From NCBI RefSeq assembly GCF_027744825.2, contig NW_026527056.1, forward strand, positions 930,001 through 994,000: DNA of 64,000 nt, given 5' to 3'. Made by a program: the position numbers and the translations under genes. Positions 22,051-35,342 of this stretch are shown in pieces; the first letter of the stretch is position 1; every line of letters starts with the position of its first letter. The DNA is from Synchiropus splendidus (lineage: Eukaryota > Chordata > Actinopteri > Syngnathiformes > Callionymidae). The notes under the pieces are model-generated. The model was given only the letters and a program-made list of their open reading frames with translations. It made no database searches and had not been told where the DNA came from.

Positions 22051-23234
22051 CCAGAACCCTTAATCTAGACTGTAGAAGTAAAAATTTTAAGTAGTTAAAA
22101 AAGAAACTTTCATCACCTGTACGTGATATAACCATGGATGGATGCGCTTACCAGTAAACGTCAGTTGGTAAAACATGCGCAATTTCCGGTTCCAGTCCCA
22201 GAATTTCCAGCTGACCGCATCAGGCAGTGACAGTCTAATAGACAGCATAGTAGCGGATGACAATGCCTGTTTAAAAATTTGTTGACCGTACGTTCGTGCG
22301 CCCGCATGCATGCACGGTGAATATGTTTCATTTAATTCCACGAAAATGTGGCACATTCACTAAACTGATTCAGACTAATTTAAACCAAAAAAATGCATTT
22401 CCATATTATGATTCTGCGCTGGTTTTTCTCTGTGAATTTGTCGGGAAACATAACAGAGAGCACAGGGGAACAAAAACCGGAGAATGAATAAGAACCAAGC
22501 TTTTTTCCTGTCTAGCTTTATTACATCATGACTCAGCGTGTTTCAATAAGGAGCATACATACATACCTATTATTCTGAGGAGAAGGCACTTGATCAGAGT
22601 GTTAAAATTGGAGAGATTTTACCGTCTGCAATATTCTGACTAGCAGACAATGAATGACAGTTCGCTTTCGAGGTTGCTCTACCCTTCTGCCTTAAAGTGT
22701 AGCGGTCGGGTTGGAGTTGGGGCAGTGACACCACTCTCAGAATACGCATCTGGGCGGCTCGCCCAGAGAATTTACACAGTCGTAGGGATTGTTTAACAGA
22801 GAGTTGGAGAGTCTGACTCCGGGATTTGTGACCGTTCATACTGAAACCTGTCTTCTCAGAAAACATGAAAATAATGTATTTATGTCTAAATGTTACGCAT
22901 TGTTGCTTTCCCAATTGCAATATGATAAAATTGACTAAACACATCCACAGTGAAGGTGTATATTTGCATTAAATATCCACATGACGTAATGACAAAACAG
23001 GACCCTTGGACTCTTGGTATTAACTGTTGTGACTGGCTGATAACCACCTTGTCCAACCATCTGACTGTATTCTGAAAGAGCAAAAAGTGTGCATTTAAAT
23101 GTTTTACAAAACATCAAGGCACATTCATGAACAGCATTATCATTCAAAAAACATATCATAAGTGTTTCGTCTTGCTTCACCAAATTATACAATGGGTTCT
23201 GCAAAAGTAAGCAAGGTGTGGTGTTTGTAGTGAG
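22051..23234. other. Non-coding spacer before the satellite
   Basis: No recognised gene or repeat. Short frames (up to 116 codons) have no domain content. The sequence passes into the 41-bp satellite without a visible element boundary. Confidence 0.5.
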
Positions 23235-24299
23235 AATTGCATCATTACCATATTAGGTCACGTGATGTGCCAGCCCACTTTGCTCATTACCATATTTGTC
23301 ATGTGATGCTGCGCCCACTTTGACGCCTACTTGGCAACCAACTTTGCTGAACACCATATTTGGTCGCGTGACACGCCGCCCACTTAGTTCATTACCATAT
23401 TTGGTCGCATGACGCCCCGCCATCTTTGCTCATTACCATATTTAGTCGTGTAACGCCCCGCCATCTTTGTTCAGTAACATATATGGTCGCGTGACACGCC
23501 GCCCACTTTGCCGGCCACTTTGACGCTCACTTTGCTCATGACCATATCTGGTTGCGTCAAGCGACGCCCACTTTGCTTATTAAAATATTTGGTCACGTGA
23601 TGCGGCACTTACTATGCGCATTACCATATTTGGTCGTGTAACGCGCCGCACACATTGCTTATAACCATATCTGGTTGCGTGACGGGACACCCACTTTGCT
23701 TATTACTTTATTTGGTCACGTGATGCGGCCCTCACTTTGGGCATTACCATTTTTGGTCGCGCAACGCGCAGCCCACTTTGATCATTACAATATTTGGTCC
23801 AATGACGCACTGCGCACTTAGCTAATTACCATATTTGGTGGCGTGACGCGTTACCCACTTTGTTCATTACCATATTTGGTCGCATGACGCGCCGCCCACT
23901 TTGTTCATTACTATATTTGGGTGTGTGACGCGCCTCCCACTTTGTTCTTTACCATATTTGGTGGCGTGACGCGCCGCCCACTTTGCGAATAACCTTATTT
24001 GGTCGTTCAACGCACCGTTCACTTTGCTCATAACCATATCTGGTTGCGTGAGGCGACTCCCACTTTGTTCATTACCATATTTGATCATGTGACGCGCCGC
24101 CGACTTTGTTCTTCATCATATTTGGTCACGTGACACGCCTCCCACTTTGTTCATTAACATATTTGGTCGCGTGACGCGGCGTCCGCTTTGTTCATTACCA
24201 TATTTGGTTGTGTGACGCTCTGCCTAATTTGCTCATTACAATATTTGGTCGCGTGACGCACCGCCCACTTTTCTCATTACCATATTTGGTGGCGTGACG

Positions 24300-25870
24300 C
24301 TCCGCCCACTTTGCTCATTACCATATTTGGTGGCGTGACGCGCGGCCCACTTTGTTCATTATCATATTTGGTTGTGTGACGCACCGCGTACTTTGCTCAT
24401 TACAACATTTGTTGGCGTGACGCGCCGCCCACTTTGCTCATAACCATATTTGTTGGCGTGACGCGCCGCCCACTTTGCTCATTACCTTATTTGGTTGTGT
24501 GACGCGCCTCCCATGTTATTTATTACCAAATTCGGTGGTGTGACGCGCCGTCCACGTTGTCCATTCCCATATTTGGTTGTGTGACGCACCGCCCACTTTT
24601 CTCATTACCATATTTGGTGGCGTGGCGCTCCGCCCACTTTGCTCATTACCATATTTGGTGGCGTGACGCGCGGCCCACTTTGTTCATTACCCTATTTGGT
24701 TGAGTGACGCGCCGGCCATGTTCCTCATTACCAAATTTGGTCGTGTGACGCACCACCCACGTTGTTCATTACCATATTTGGTTGTGTGACGCACCGCCTA
24801 CTTTGTTCATTACAATATTTGGTCGCGTGACGCGCTACCAACTTTGCTCATTACCATATTTGTTGGTGTGACGCGCGGCCCACTTTGTTCATTATCATAT
24901 TTGGTTGTGTGACGCACCGCCTACTTTGCTCATTACAACATTTGGTCGCGTGACGCGCCGCCCACTTTGCTCATAACCATATTTGTTGGCGTGACGCGCC
25001 GCCCACTTTGCTCATTACCTTATTTGGTTGTGTGACGCGTCTCCCATGTTATTTATTACCTAATTCGGTGGTGTGACGCGCCGTCCACGTTGTCCATTCC
25101 CATATTTGGTTGTGTGACGCACCGCCCACTTTTCTCATTACCATATTTGGTGGCGTGACGCTCCGCCCACTTTGCTCATTACCATATTTGGTGGCGTGAC
25201 GCGCGGCCCACTTTGTTCATTACCCTATTTGGTTGTGTGACGCGCCGGCCATGTTCATCATTACCAAATTTGGTCGTGTGACGCACCACCCATGTTGTTC
25301 ATTACCATATTTGGTTGTGTGACGCACCGCCTACTTTGTTCATTATAATATTTGGTCGCGTGACGCGCTACCAACTTTGCTCATTACCATATTTGTTGGT
25401 GTGACGCGCGGCCCACTTTGTTCATTATCATATTTGGTTGTGTGACGCACCGCCTACTTTGCTCATTACAACATTTGGTCGCGTGACGCGCCGCCCACTT
25501 TGCTCATAACCATATTTGTTGGCGTGACGCGCCGCCCACTTTGCTCATTACCTTATTTGGTTGTGTGACGCGTCTCCCATGTTATTTATTACCAAATTCG
25601 GTGGTGTGACGCGCCGTCCACGTTGGCCATTACCATATTTGGTTGTGTGACGCACCGCCCACTTTTCTCATTACCATATTTGGTGGCGTGACGCTCCACC
25701 CACTTTGCTCATTACCATATTTGGTGGCGTGACGCGCGGCCCACGTTGGCCATTACCATATTTGGTTGTGTGACCCACCGCCTACTTTGTTCATTACAAT
25801 ATTTGGTCGCGTGACGCGCTACCAACTTTGCTCATTACCATATTTGTTGGTGTGACGCGCCGCCCACTTT
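24300..25870 (+). repeat. 533-bp higher-order repeat (13 x 41 bp), three copies
   Basis: The marker CCATGTTATTTATTACC lies at 24511, 25044 and 25577, exactly 533 bp apart each time, and the surrounding units match in order. The third copy loses several units after about 25740 before resuming the pattern. Confidence 0.9.
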
Positions 25871-26029
25871 GCTCATTACAATATTTGGTGGCGTGACGCG
25901 CGGCCCACTTTGTTCATTACCCTATTTGGTTGTGTGACGCGCCGCCCATGTTGATCATTACCAAATTTGGTCGAGTGACGCACCGCCTACTTTGTTCATT
26001 ACAATATTTGGTCGCGTGACTCGCCACCC

Positions 26030-29000
26030 TCTTCGTTCATTGCCATATTTCGTCGTGTAAAGCTCCGACCACTTCGCCGCCATCTTTTCTCACGTCCATA
26101 TTTTGTCGCGTTATGCTCAGCCCACTTTATTCATTACCATATTTGGTTGAGTGACGCTCCGCCTACTTTGCTCATTACAACATTTGGTCACGTGACGTGC
26201 CGCCCTCTTTGTTCATTACTATATTTGGTTGTGTGACTCGCCGCCCATGTTGTTCATTACCAAATTTGATCGTGTGACGCCGCGCCCTCGTTGTTCATTA
26301 CCATATTTGGTTGTGTGACGCTCCGCCCCCTTTACTCATTTCCATATTTGGTCGCGTGACGCTCCGCCCTCTTTGTTCATTGCCATATTTCATCGTGTGA
26401 AGCTCTGCCCACTAGGCCGCCATGTTTTCTCACGACCATATTTGGTCGTGCAATGCGACGCCCACTTTGCTCATTACAATATTTGGTCGCCTGACGCGCC
26501 GCCCACTTAGCTCATTACCATATTTGGTCACGTGACGCACCGTCCACTTTGTTCATTACAATATTACGTCACGTGATGCGCCGCCCAATTTGCTCATTAC
26601 CTTATTTGGTTGCGTGACGGGCGTCTCGCTTTGTTCATTACCATATTTGGTTGTTTGACGCTCCGCTTACTTTGCTGATTACAGTATTTGGTGGCGTGGC
26701 GCGCCGCCCACTTTGTTCATTACCATATTTGGTCACGTGACGCGCTGCCCACTCTTCCGCCCACTTTGCCGCCCACATAGCGCATAGCCATATTTGGTTG
26801 TTCAACGGACGGTTCACTTTGCTCATAACCATATTACTGGTTGCGTGAGCCGACGCCCTCTTTGTTCATTACCATATTTGGTCACGTGACGACCGCCCAC
26901 TTTGCTTATTACCTTATTTGGTTGTGTGACCCGCCGCCCACTTTGTTCATTACGATATTTGGTCACGTGACGGTCGCCCACTTTGTTCATTGCCATATTT
27001 GGTCGGGTGATGCGCCGACCACTTTGCCACCCACTTTGCCGCCCACTTTGACTCCCACTCTTCCGCCCACTTTGTGCATGACCATTTTTCGTCGTTCAAC
27101 GCGCCGTTCACTTTGCTCATAATCATATCTCGTTGCTTGAACCGACGCCGACTTTGTTCATTGCCATATTTGGTCCAGTGACGCGGCGCCAACTTTGCTC
27201 ATTATAATATTTGATAGCGTGACGCGCCGCCCACTTCGCTCATTACCATATCTGGTTGCGAGATGCGACGCCAACTTTGTTCATTACCATATTTGGTCAC
27301 GCAACGTGCCGCCCTCTTTGCTCATTACCGTTTTTGGTCGAGTGACACGCCGCCCACTTTGCCGCCCACTTTGCCGCCCACTTTGCCGCCCACTTTGCCG
27401 CCCACTTTGCCGCCCACTTTGCTCATAACCATATTTAGTCAAGTGATGCGCCGCCCACTTTGTTAATTAAGATATTTGGTCGTGTGACGCGCCGCCCGCC
27501 TTGCTTATTACCATATTCGGTCGCGTGACGTGCCGTCCACTTTGCTCATTACCATATTTGGTCTCATGACGCACCGACGCACTTTGTTCATTGCCATATT
27601 TGGTTGTGTGACGCGCTGCCCACTTTGCCGCCCATATTGCGTATTAACATATTTGGTCGTTCAACGCGCCATTCCCTTTGCTCATAACCATATCTGGTTG
27701 CGTGAGGCGCCGCCCACTTTGCCCCCCATATTGCGTATTAACCTATTTGGTCGTTCAACGCGCCATTCCCTTTGCTCATAACCATATCTGGTTGCGTGAG
27801 GCGCCGCCCGATTTTGATCTTCATCACATTTGTTGGTGTGACGCGCCGCCCACTTTGTTCATTACCATATTTGGTTGTGTGACGCTCAGCCTTATTCTCT
27901 ACTTACAATATTTGGTCGCGTGACGCACCGCCCACTTTCCTCATTACCATGTTTGGTCATGTGACGCGCCGCCCACTTTGCTCATTACCATAATTGGTCG
28001 CGTGACGCGCCGCCCACTTTGCCGCCCACTTTGCCGCCCACTTTGTGCATTACCATATTTGGTTGTGTGTCGCGCCGACCATGTTGATCATTACCATATT
28101 TGGTCGTGTGACGCGCCGCCCACGTTGTTCATTACCATATTTGGTTGTGTGACGCACTGCCTACTTTGCTCATTACAATATTTGGTCGCGTGACGCGCCG
28201 CCCACTTTGCTCATTACCATATTTGTTGGCGTGACGCGCCGCCCACTTTGCTCATTACCATATTTGGTCGCGTGACGAGGGACCGACTTTGTTCATTACC
28301 ATATTTGGTGGCGTGACGCGCCGCCCACTTTCTTTATCACCATATTTGGTCGCGTGACGTGCCGCCCACTGTGTTCATTGGCATATTTGGTTGTGTCACG
28401 CTCCGCCCCCTTTACTCATTTCCATATTTGGTCACATGACGCCCCACCCTCTTGGTTCATTGCCATATTTCGTCGTGTGAAGCTCCGCCCACTTTGCCGC
28501 CATAGTTTCTCACGAGCATATTTGGTTGTGTGACTCACCGCCCATGTCGATCATTACCAAATTTGGTCGCGTGACCCGCCGACCACTTTGCCTGCATCTA
28601 TTCTCACTACCATATTTGGTCGAGTGACTCGCCGCCCACTTTGTTATTTACCATATTTTGTGGCGTGACGCACCGCCCACTGTGTTCATTGCCATAATTG
28701 GTTGTGTCACGCTCCGCCCCCTTTAGTCATTTCCTTATTTGGTCGCGTGACGCCCCACCCTCTTTGTTCATTGCAATATTTCGTCGTGTAAAGCTCCGCC
28801 CACTTTGCCGCCAACTTTTCTCACAAAAATATTTGGTCGCGTGATGCTCCGCCCACTTTATTCATTACCATATTTGGTTGTGTGACGCTCCGCCTACTTT
28901 GCTCATTACAATATTTGGTCACGTGACGCGCCGCCATCTTTGTTCATTACTATATTTGGTTGTGTGACTCGCCGCCCATGTTGTTCTTTACCAAATTTGG

Positions 29001-29205
29001 TCGTGTGACGCGCCGCCCCGTTGTTCATTACCATATTTGGTTGTGTGACGCTCCGCCTACTTTAGTCATTACAATATTTGGTCGCATGACGCGCCGCCCA
29101 TTTCGTTCAATACCATATTTGGTTGTGTAACGCGCCGCCCATGTTGATCATTACCAAATTTGGTCGTGTGACGCGCCGCCCACGTTGTTCATTACGATAT
29201 TTCTT
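26030..29205 (+). repeat. Multi-kb duplicated block, copy A
   Basis: The order of variant units matches 30893-34655. The offset is 4,863 bp at 26041, 4,904 bp at 26838 (one extra 41-bp unit in copy B), and about 5,450 bp at 29191, because copy B gained further units near 32.76-33.0 kb. Confidence 0.85.
27354..27422 (+). repeat. 12-bp sub-repeat expansion inside the satellite
   Basis: GCCGCCCACTTT is repeated about six times in a row, then the 41-bp pattern resumes. Similar shorter runs occur at 32514-32556, 32770-32815, 32852-32905, 33408-33452 and 41122-41162. Confidence 0.9.
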
Positions 29206-30870
29206 TGTGTCACGCTCCGCCCCCTTTACTCATTTCCATATTTGGTCACATGACGCCCCACCCTCTTTGTTCATTGCCATACTTCGTCGTGTGAAGCTCC
29301 GCCCACTTTGCCGCCATCTTTTCACACGACCATATATGGCCGCATGACGCCCCACCCTCTTTGTTCATTGCCATATTTTGTCGTGTGAAGCTCCGCCCAC
29401 TTTGCCGCCATCTTTTCTCACGAGCATATTTGGTTGTTTGACGCGCCGCCCTTGTTGTTCATTGCCAAATTTGGTCGTGTGACGCGCCACCCACGTTGTC
29501 CATTACCATATTTGGTTGTGTGACGCTCCGCCTACTTTACTCATTACAATATTTGGTCGCGTGACGCGCCGCCCACTATGCTCATTACCATATTTGGTCG
29601 CGTGACACGCTGCCCACTTTGCGGCCATGAATTCTCACTACCATATTTGGTCGCGTGACTCGCCGCCCACTTTATTCTTTACCACATTTGGAGGCGTGAC
29701 GCGCCGCCCACTTTGTTTATCACCATATTTGGTCGCGTGACGCACCGCCCACTGTGTTCATTGTCATATTTGGTTGTGTCACGCTCCGCCCCCTTTACTC
29801 ATGTCCATATTTGGTCGCGTGACGCCCCACCCTCTTTGTTCATTGCCATATTTCGTCGGGTAAAGCTTCGCCCACTTTGCCGCCATCTTTTCTCACTGCA
29901 TATTTGGTCGCGTGATGCTCCGCCCACTTTATTCATTACCATATTTGGTTGTGTGACGCTCCGCCTACTTTGCTCATAACAATATTTGGTCGCGTGACGC
30001 GCCGCCCATTTTGTTCAATACCATATTTGGTTGTGTGACGCGCCGCCCATGTTGATCATTACCAAATTTGGTCGTGTGACGCGCCGCCCACGTTGTTCAT
30101 TATCATATTTCGTTGTGTCACTCTCCGCCTCCTTTACTCATTTCCATATTTGGCCGTGTGACGCCCCGCCCTCTTTGTTCATTGCCATACTTCGTCGTGT
30201 GAAGCTCCTCCCATTTTGCCGCCATCTTCTGTCGCGACCATATTTGGCCGCGTGACGCGCCGCCCACTTTGTTCGTTACCACATTTGGTTGTGTGACGCT
30301 CTGCCCACTTTGCTCATCACCATATTTGGCCGCGTGACGCACCGCCCACTTTGTTCATTATCATATTTGTTTGTGTGACGCTCCGACCACTTTGCTCATT
30401 ACCATATTTGGTCGCGTGATGCGGGACCTACTTTGTTCATCACCATATTTGGTCACGTGACGCGCCGCCCTCTTTGTTCATTAATATATTTGGTTGTTTG
30501 ACTCGCCGCCCATGTTTATCATTACCAAATTTGGTCGTGTGACGCGCCGCCCACGTTGTTCATTACCATATTTGGTTGTGTGACGCACTGCCTAATTTGC
30601 TCATTACAATATTTGGTCGCGTGACGCGCCGCCCACTATGCTCATTACGATAACTGGTCGCGTGACGCACCACCCACTTTGCGGCCATCTATTCTCACGA
30701 CCATATTTGGTCGCGTGACTCGCCGCCCACTTTGTTCTTTACCATATTTGGTGTCGTGACGCGCCATCCACTTTGTTTATCACAATATTTGGTCGCGTGA
30801 CGCGCTGCCCACTGTTTTCATTGCCATATTTGGTTTAGTCACGCTCCGCCCCCTTTACTCATTTCCATAT
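29100..30870 (+). repeat. Duplicated block with constant 6,243-bp offset, copy A
   Basis: Variant units at 29123, 29411, 29713, 30031 and 30841 all have partners exactly 6,243 bp downstream, so no units were gained or lost between these markers after the duplication. Confidence 0.85.
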
Positions 30871-30892
30871 TTGGTCGCGGGACGCCCCACCC

Positions 30893-33800
30893 TCTTCGTT
30901 CATTGCCATATTTCGTCGTGTAAAGCTCCGACCATTTCGCCGACATCTTTTCTCACGACCATATTTGGTCGCGTTATGCTCAGCCCACTTTATTCATTAC
31001 CATATTTGGTTGAGTGACGCTCCGCCTACTTTGCTCATTACAACATTTGGTGACGTGACGTGCCGCCCTCTTTGTTCATTACTATATTTGGTTGTGTGAC
31101 TCGCCGCCCATGTTGTTCATTACCAAATTTCATCGTGTGACGCGGCGCCCACGTTGTTCATTACCATATTTGGTTGTGTGACGCTCCGCCCCCTATACTC
31201 ATTTCCATATTTGGTCGCGTGACGCCCCGCCCTCTTTGTTCATTGCCATATTTCATCGTGTGAAGCTCTGCCCACTAGGCAGCCATGTTTTCTCACGACC
31301 ATATTTGGTCGTGCAATGCGACGCCCACTTTGCTCATTACAATATTTGGTCGCCTGACGCGCCGCCCCCTTAGCTCATTACCATATTTGGTCACGTGACG
31401 CACCGTCCACTTTGTTCATTACAATATTACGTCACGTGATGCGCCGCCCACTTTGCTCATTACCTTATTTGGTTGCGTGACGGGCGTCTCGCTTTGTTCA
31501 TTACCATATTTGGTTGTTTGACGCTCCGCTTACTTTGCTGATTACAATATTTGGTCACATGACGCGCCGCCCACTTTGCACATTTCCATATTTGGTGGCG
31601 TGGCGCGCCGCCCACTTTGTTCATTACCATATTTGGTCACGTGACGCGCTGCCCACTCTTCCGCCCACTTTGCCGCCCATATAGCGCATAGCCATATTTG
31701 GTTGTTCAACGGACGGTTCACTTTGCTCATAACCATATAACTGGTTGCGTGAGCCGACGCCCTCTTTGTTCATTACCATATTTGGTCACGTGACGACCGC
31801 CCACTTTGCTTATTACCTTATTTGGTTGTGTGACCCGCCGCCCACTTTGTTCATTACGATATTTGGTCACGTGACGGTCGCCCACTTTGTTCTTTATCAT
31901 ATTTGGTCGCGTGATGCGCCGCCCACGTTATCCATTACCATATATGGTCGATTGACGCCGCCCACTTTGTTCTTTACCATATTTGGTCGCGTGATGCACC
32001 GCCCACTTTGCCACCCACTTTGCCGCCCACTTTGCCGCCCACTTTGACTCCCACTCTTCCGCCCACTTTGTGCATGACCATTTTTCGTCGTTCAACGCGC
32101 CGTTCACTTTGCTCATAATCATATCTGGTTGCTTTAGGCGACGCTTACTTTGTTCATTGCCATATTTGGTCGTGTGATGCGCCGACCACTTTGCCACCCA
32201 CTTTGCCGCCCACTTTGACTCCCACTCTTCGGCCCACTTTGTGCATTATCATTTTTCGTCGGCCCTCGCGCCGTTCACTTTGCTCATAATCATATCTCGT
32301 TGCTTGAACCGACGCCGACTTTGTTCATTTGGTCCAGTGACGCGGCGCCAACTTTGCTCATTATAATATTTGATAGCGTGACGCGCCGCCCACTTCGCTC
32401 ATTACCATATCTGGTTGCGAGATGCGCCGCCTACTTTGTTCATTACCATATTTGGTCACGCAACGTGCCGCCCTCTTTGCTCATTACCGTTTTTGGTCGA
32501 GTGACACGCCGCCCACTTTGCCGCCCACTTTGCCGCCCACTTTGCCGCCCACTTTGCTCATAACCATATTTAGTCAAGTGATGCGCCGCCCACTTTGTTA
32601 ATTAAGATATTTGGTCGTGTGACGCGCCGCCCGCCTTGCTTATTACCATATTCGGTCGCGTGACGTGCCGTCCACTTTGCTCATTACCATATTTGGTCTC
32701 ATGACGCACCGACGCACTTTGTTCATTGCCATATTTGGTTGTGTGACGCGGCGCCCACTTTGCAGCCCATATTGCCGCCCACTTTGCCGCCCACTTTGCC
32801 GCCCACTTTGCCGCCCTCTTTGCTCATTACCGTTTTTGGTCGAGTGACACGCCGCCCACTTTGCCGCCCACTTTGCCGCCCACTTTGCCGCCCACTTTGC
32901 CGCCCACTTTGCTCATAACCATATTTAGTCAAGTGATGCGCCGCCCACTTTGTTAATTAAGATATTTGGTCGTGTGACGCGCCGCCCGCCTTGCTTATTA
33001 CCATATTCGGTGGCGTGACGTGCCGTACACTTTGCTCATTACCATATTTGGTCTCATGACGCACCGACGCACTTTGTTCATTGCCATATTTGGTTGTGTG
33101 ACGCGGTGCCCACTTTGCCGCCCATATTGCGTATTAACATATTTGGTCGTTCAACGCGCCATTCCCTTTGCTCATAACCATATCTGGTTGCGTGAGGCGC
33201 CGCCCGATTTTGATTTTCATCGCATTTGTTGGTGTGACGCGCCGCCCACTTTGTTCATTACCATATTTGGTTGTGTGACGCTCAGCCTTATTCTCTACTT
33301 ACAATATTTGGTCGCGTGACGCACCGCCCACTTTCCTCATTACCATGTTTGGTCATGTGACGCGCCGCCCACTTTGCTCATTACCATAATTGGTCGCGTG
33401 ACGCGCCGCCCACTTTGCCGCCCACTTTGCCGCCCACTTTGCCGCCCACTTTGTGCATTACCATATTTGGTTTTGTGTCGCGCCGACCATGTTGATCATT
33501 ACCATATTTGGTCGTGTGACGCGCCGCCCACGTTGTTCAATACCATATTTGGTTTTTTGACGCACCGCCTACTTTGCTCATTACAATATTTGGCCGCGTG
33601 ACGCGCCGCCCACTTTGCTCATTACCATATTTTTTGGCGTGACGCGCCGCCCACTTTGCTCATTACCATATTTGGTCGCGTGACGCGGGACCGACTTTGT
33701 TCATTACCATATTTGGTGGCGTGACGCGCCGCCCACTTTCTTTATCACCATATTTGGTCGCGTGACGTGCCGCCCACTGTGTTCATTGGCATATTTGGTT

Positions 33801-34655
33801 GTGTCACGCTCCGCCCCCTTTACTCATTTCCATATTTGGTCGCATGACGCCCCACCCTCTTTGTTCATTGCCATATTTCGTTGTGTGAAGCTCCGCCCAC
33901 TTTGCCGCCATCGTTTCTCACGAGCATATTTGGTTGTGTGACTCACCGCCCATGTTGATCATTACCAAATTTGGTCGCGTGACCCGCCGACCACTTTGCC
34001 TGCATTTATTCTCACTACCATATTTGGTCGAGTGACTCGCCGCCCACTTTGTTATTTACCATATTTGGTGGCGTGACGCGCCGCCCACTTTGTTTATCAC
34101 CATATTTGGTCGCGTGACGCACCGCCCACTGTGTTCATTGTCATAATTGGTTGTGTCACGCTCCGCCCCCTTTACTCATTTCCATATTTGGTCGCGTGAC
34201 GCCCCACCCTCTTTGTTCATTGCCATATTTCGTCGTGTAAAGCTCCGCCCACTTTGCCGCCATCTTTTCTCACGAACATATTTGGTCGCGTGATGCTCCG
34301 CCCACTTTATTCATTACCATATTTGGTTGTGTGAAGCTCCGCCTACTTTGCTCATTACAATATTTGGTCACGTGACGCGCCGCCCTCTTTGTGCATTACT
34401 ATATTTGGTTGTGTGACTCGCCGCCCATGTTGTTCTTTACCAAATTTGGTCGTGTGACGCGCCGCCCATGTTGTTCATTACCATATTTGGTTGTGTGACG
34501 CTCCGCCTACTTTAGCCATTACAATATTTGGTCGCGTGACGCGCCGCCCATTTTGTTCAATACCATATTTGGTTGTGTAACGCGCCGCCCATGTTGATCA
34601 TTACCAAATTTGGTGGTGTGACGCGCAGCCCACGTTGTTCATTACGATATTTCTT
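30893..34655 (+). repeat. Multi-kb duplicated block, copy B
   Basis: Partner of 26030-29205. It is interrupted by local expansions, including extra GCCGCCCACTTT runs (32770-32815, 32852-32905). It ends at an abnormal pyrimidine-rich junction (TTCTTTTTTCTCTCTTTTCT, near 34651-34670). Confidence 0.85.
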
Positions 34656-35342
34656 TTTTCTCTCTTTTCTCACGAGCATATTTGGTTGTTTGACTCGCCG
34701 CCCATGTTGTTCATTGCCAAATTTGGTCGTGTGACGCGCCACCCACGTTGTCCATTACCATATTTGGTTGTGTGACGCTCTGCCTACTTTACTCATTACA
34801 ATATTTGGTCGCGTGACGCGCCGCCCACTATGCTCATTACCATATTTGGTCGCGTGACGCGCTGCCCACTTTGCGGCCATGAATTCTCACTACCATATTT
34901 GGTCGCGTGACTCGCCGCCCACTTTATTCTTTACCACATTTGGAGGCGTGACGCGCCGCCCACTTTGTTTATCACCATATTTGGTCGCGTGACGCCCCAC
35001 CCTCTTTGTTCATTGCCATATTTCGTCGTGTAAAGCTCCGCCCACTTTGCCGCCATCTTTTCTCACGAACATATTTGGTCGCGTGGTGCTCCGCCCACTT
35101 TATTCATTACCATATTTGGTTGTGTGAAGCTCCGCCTACTTTGCTCATTACAATATTTGGTCACGTGACGCGCCGCCCTCTTTGTTCATTACTATATTTG
35201 GTTGTGTGACTCGCCGCCCATGTTGTTCTTTACCAAATTTGGTCGTGTGACGCGCCACCCATGTTGTTCATTACCATATTTGGTTGTGTGACGCTCCGCC
35301 TACTTTAGTCATTACAATATTTGGTCCCGTGACGCGCCGCGC

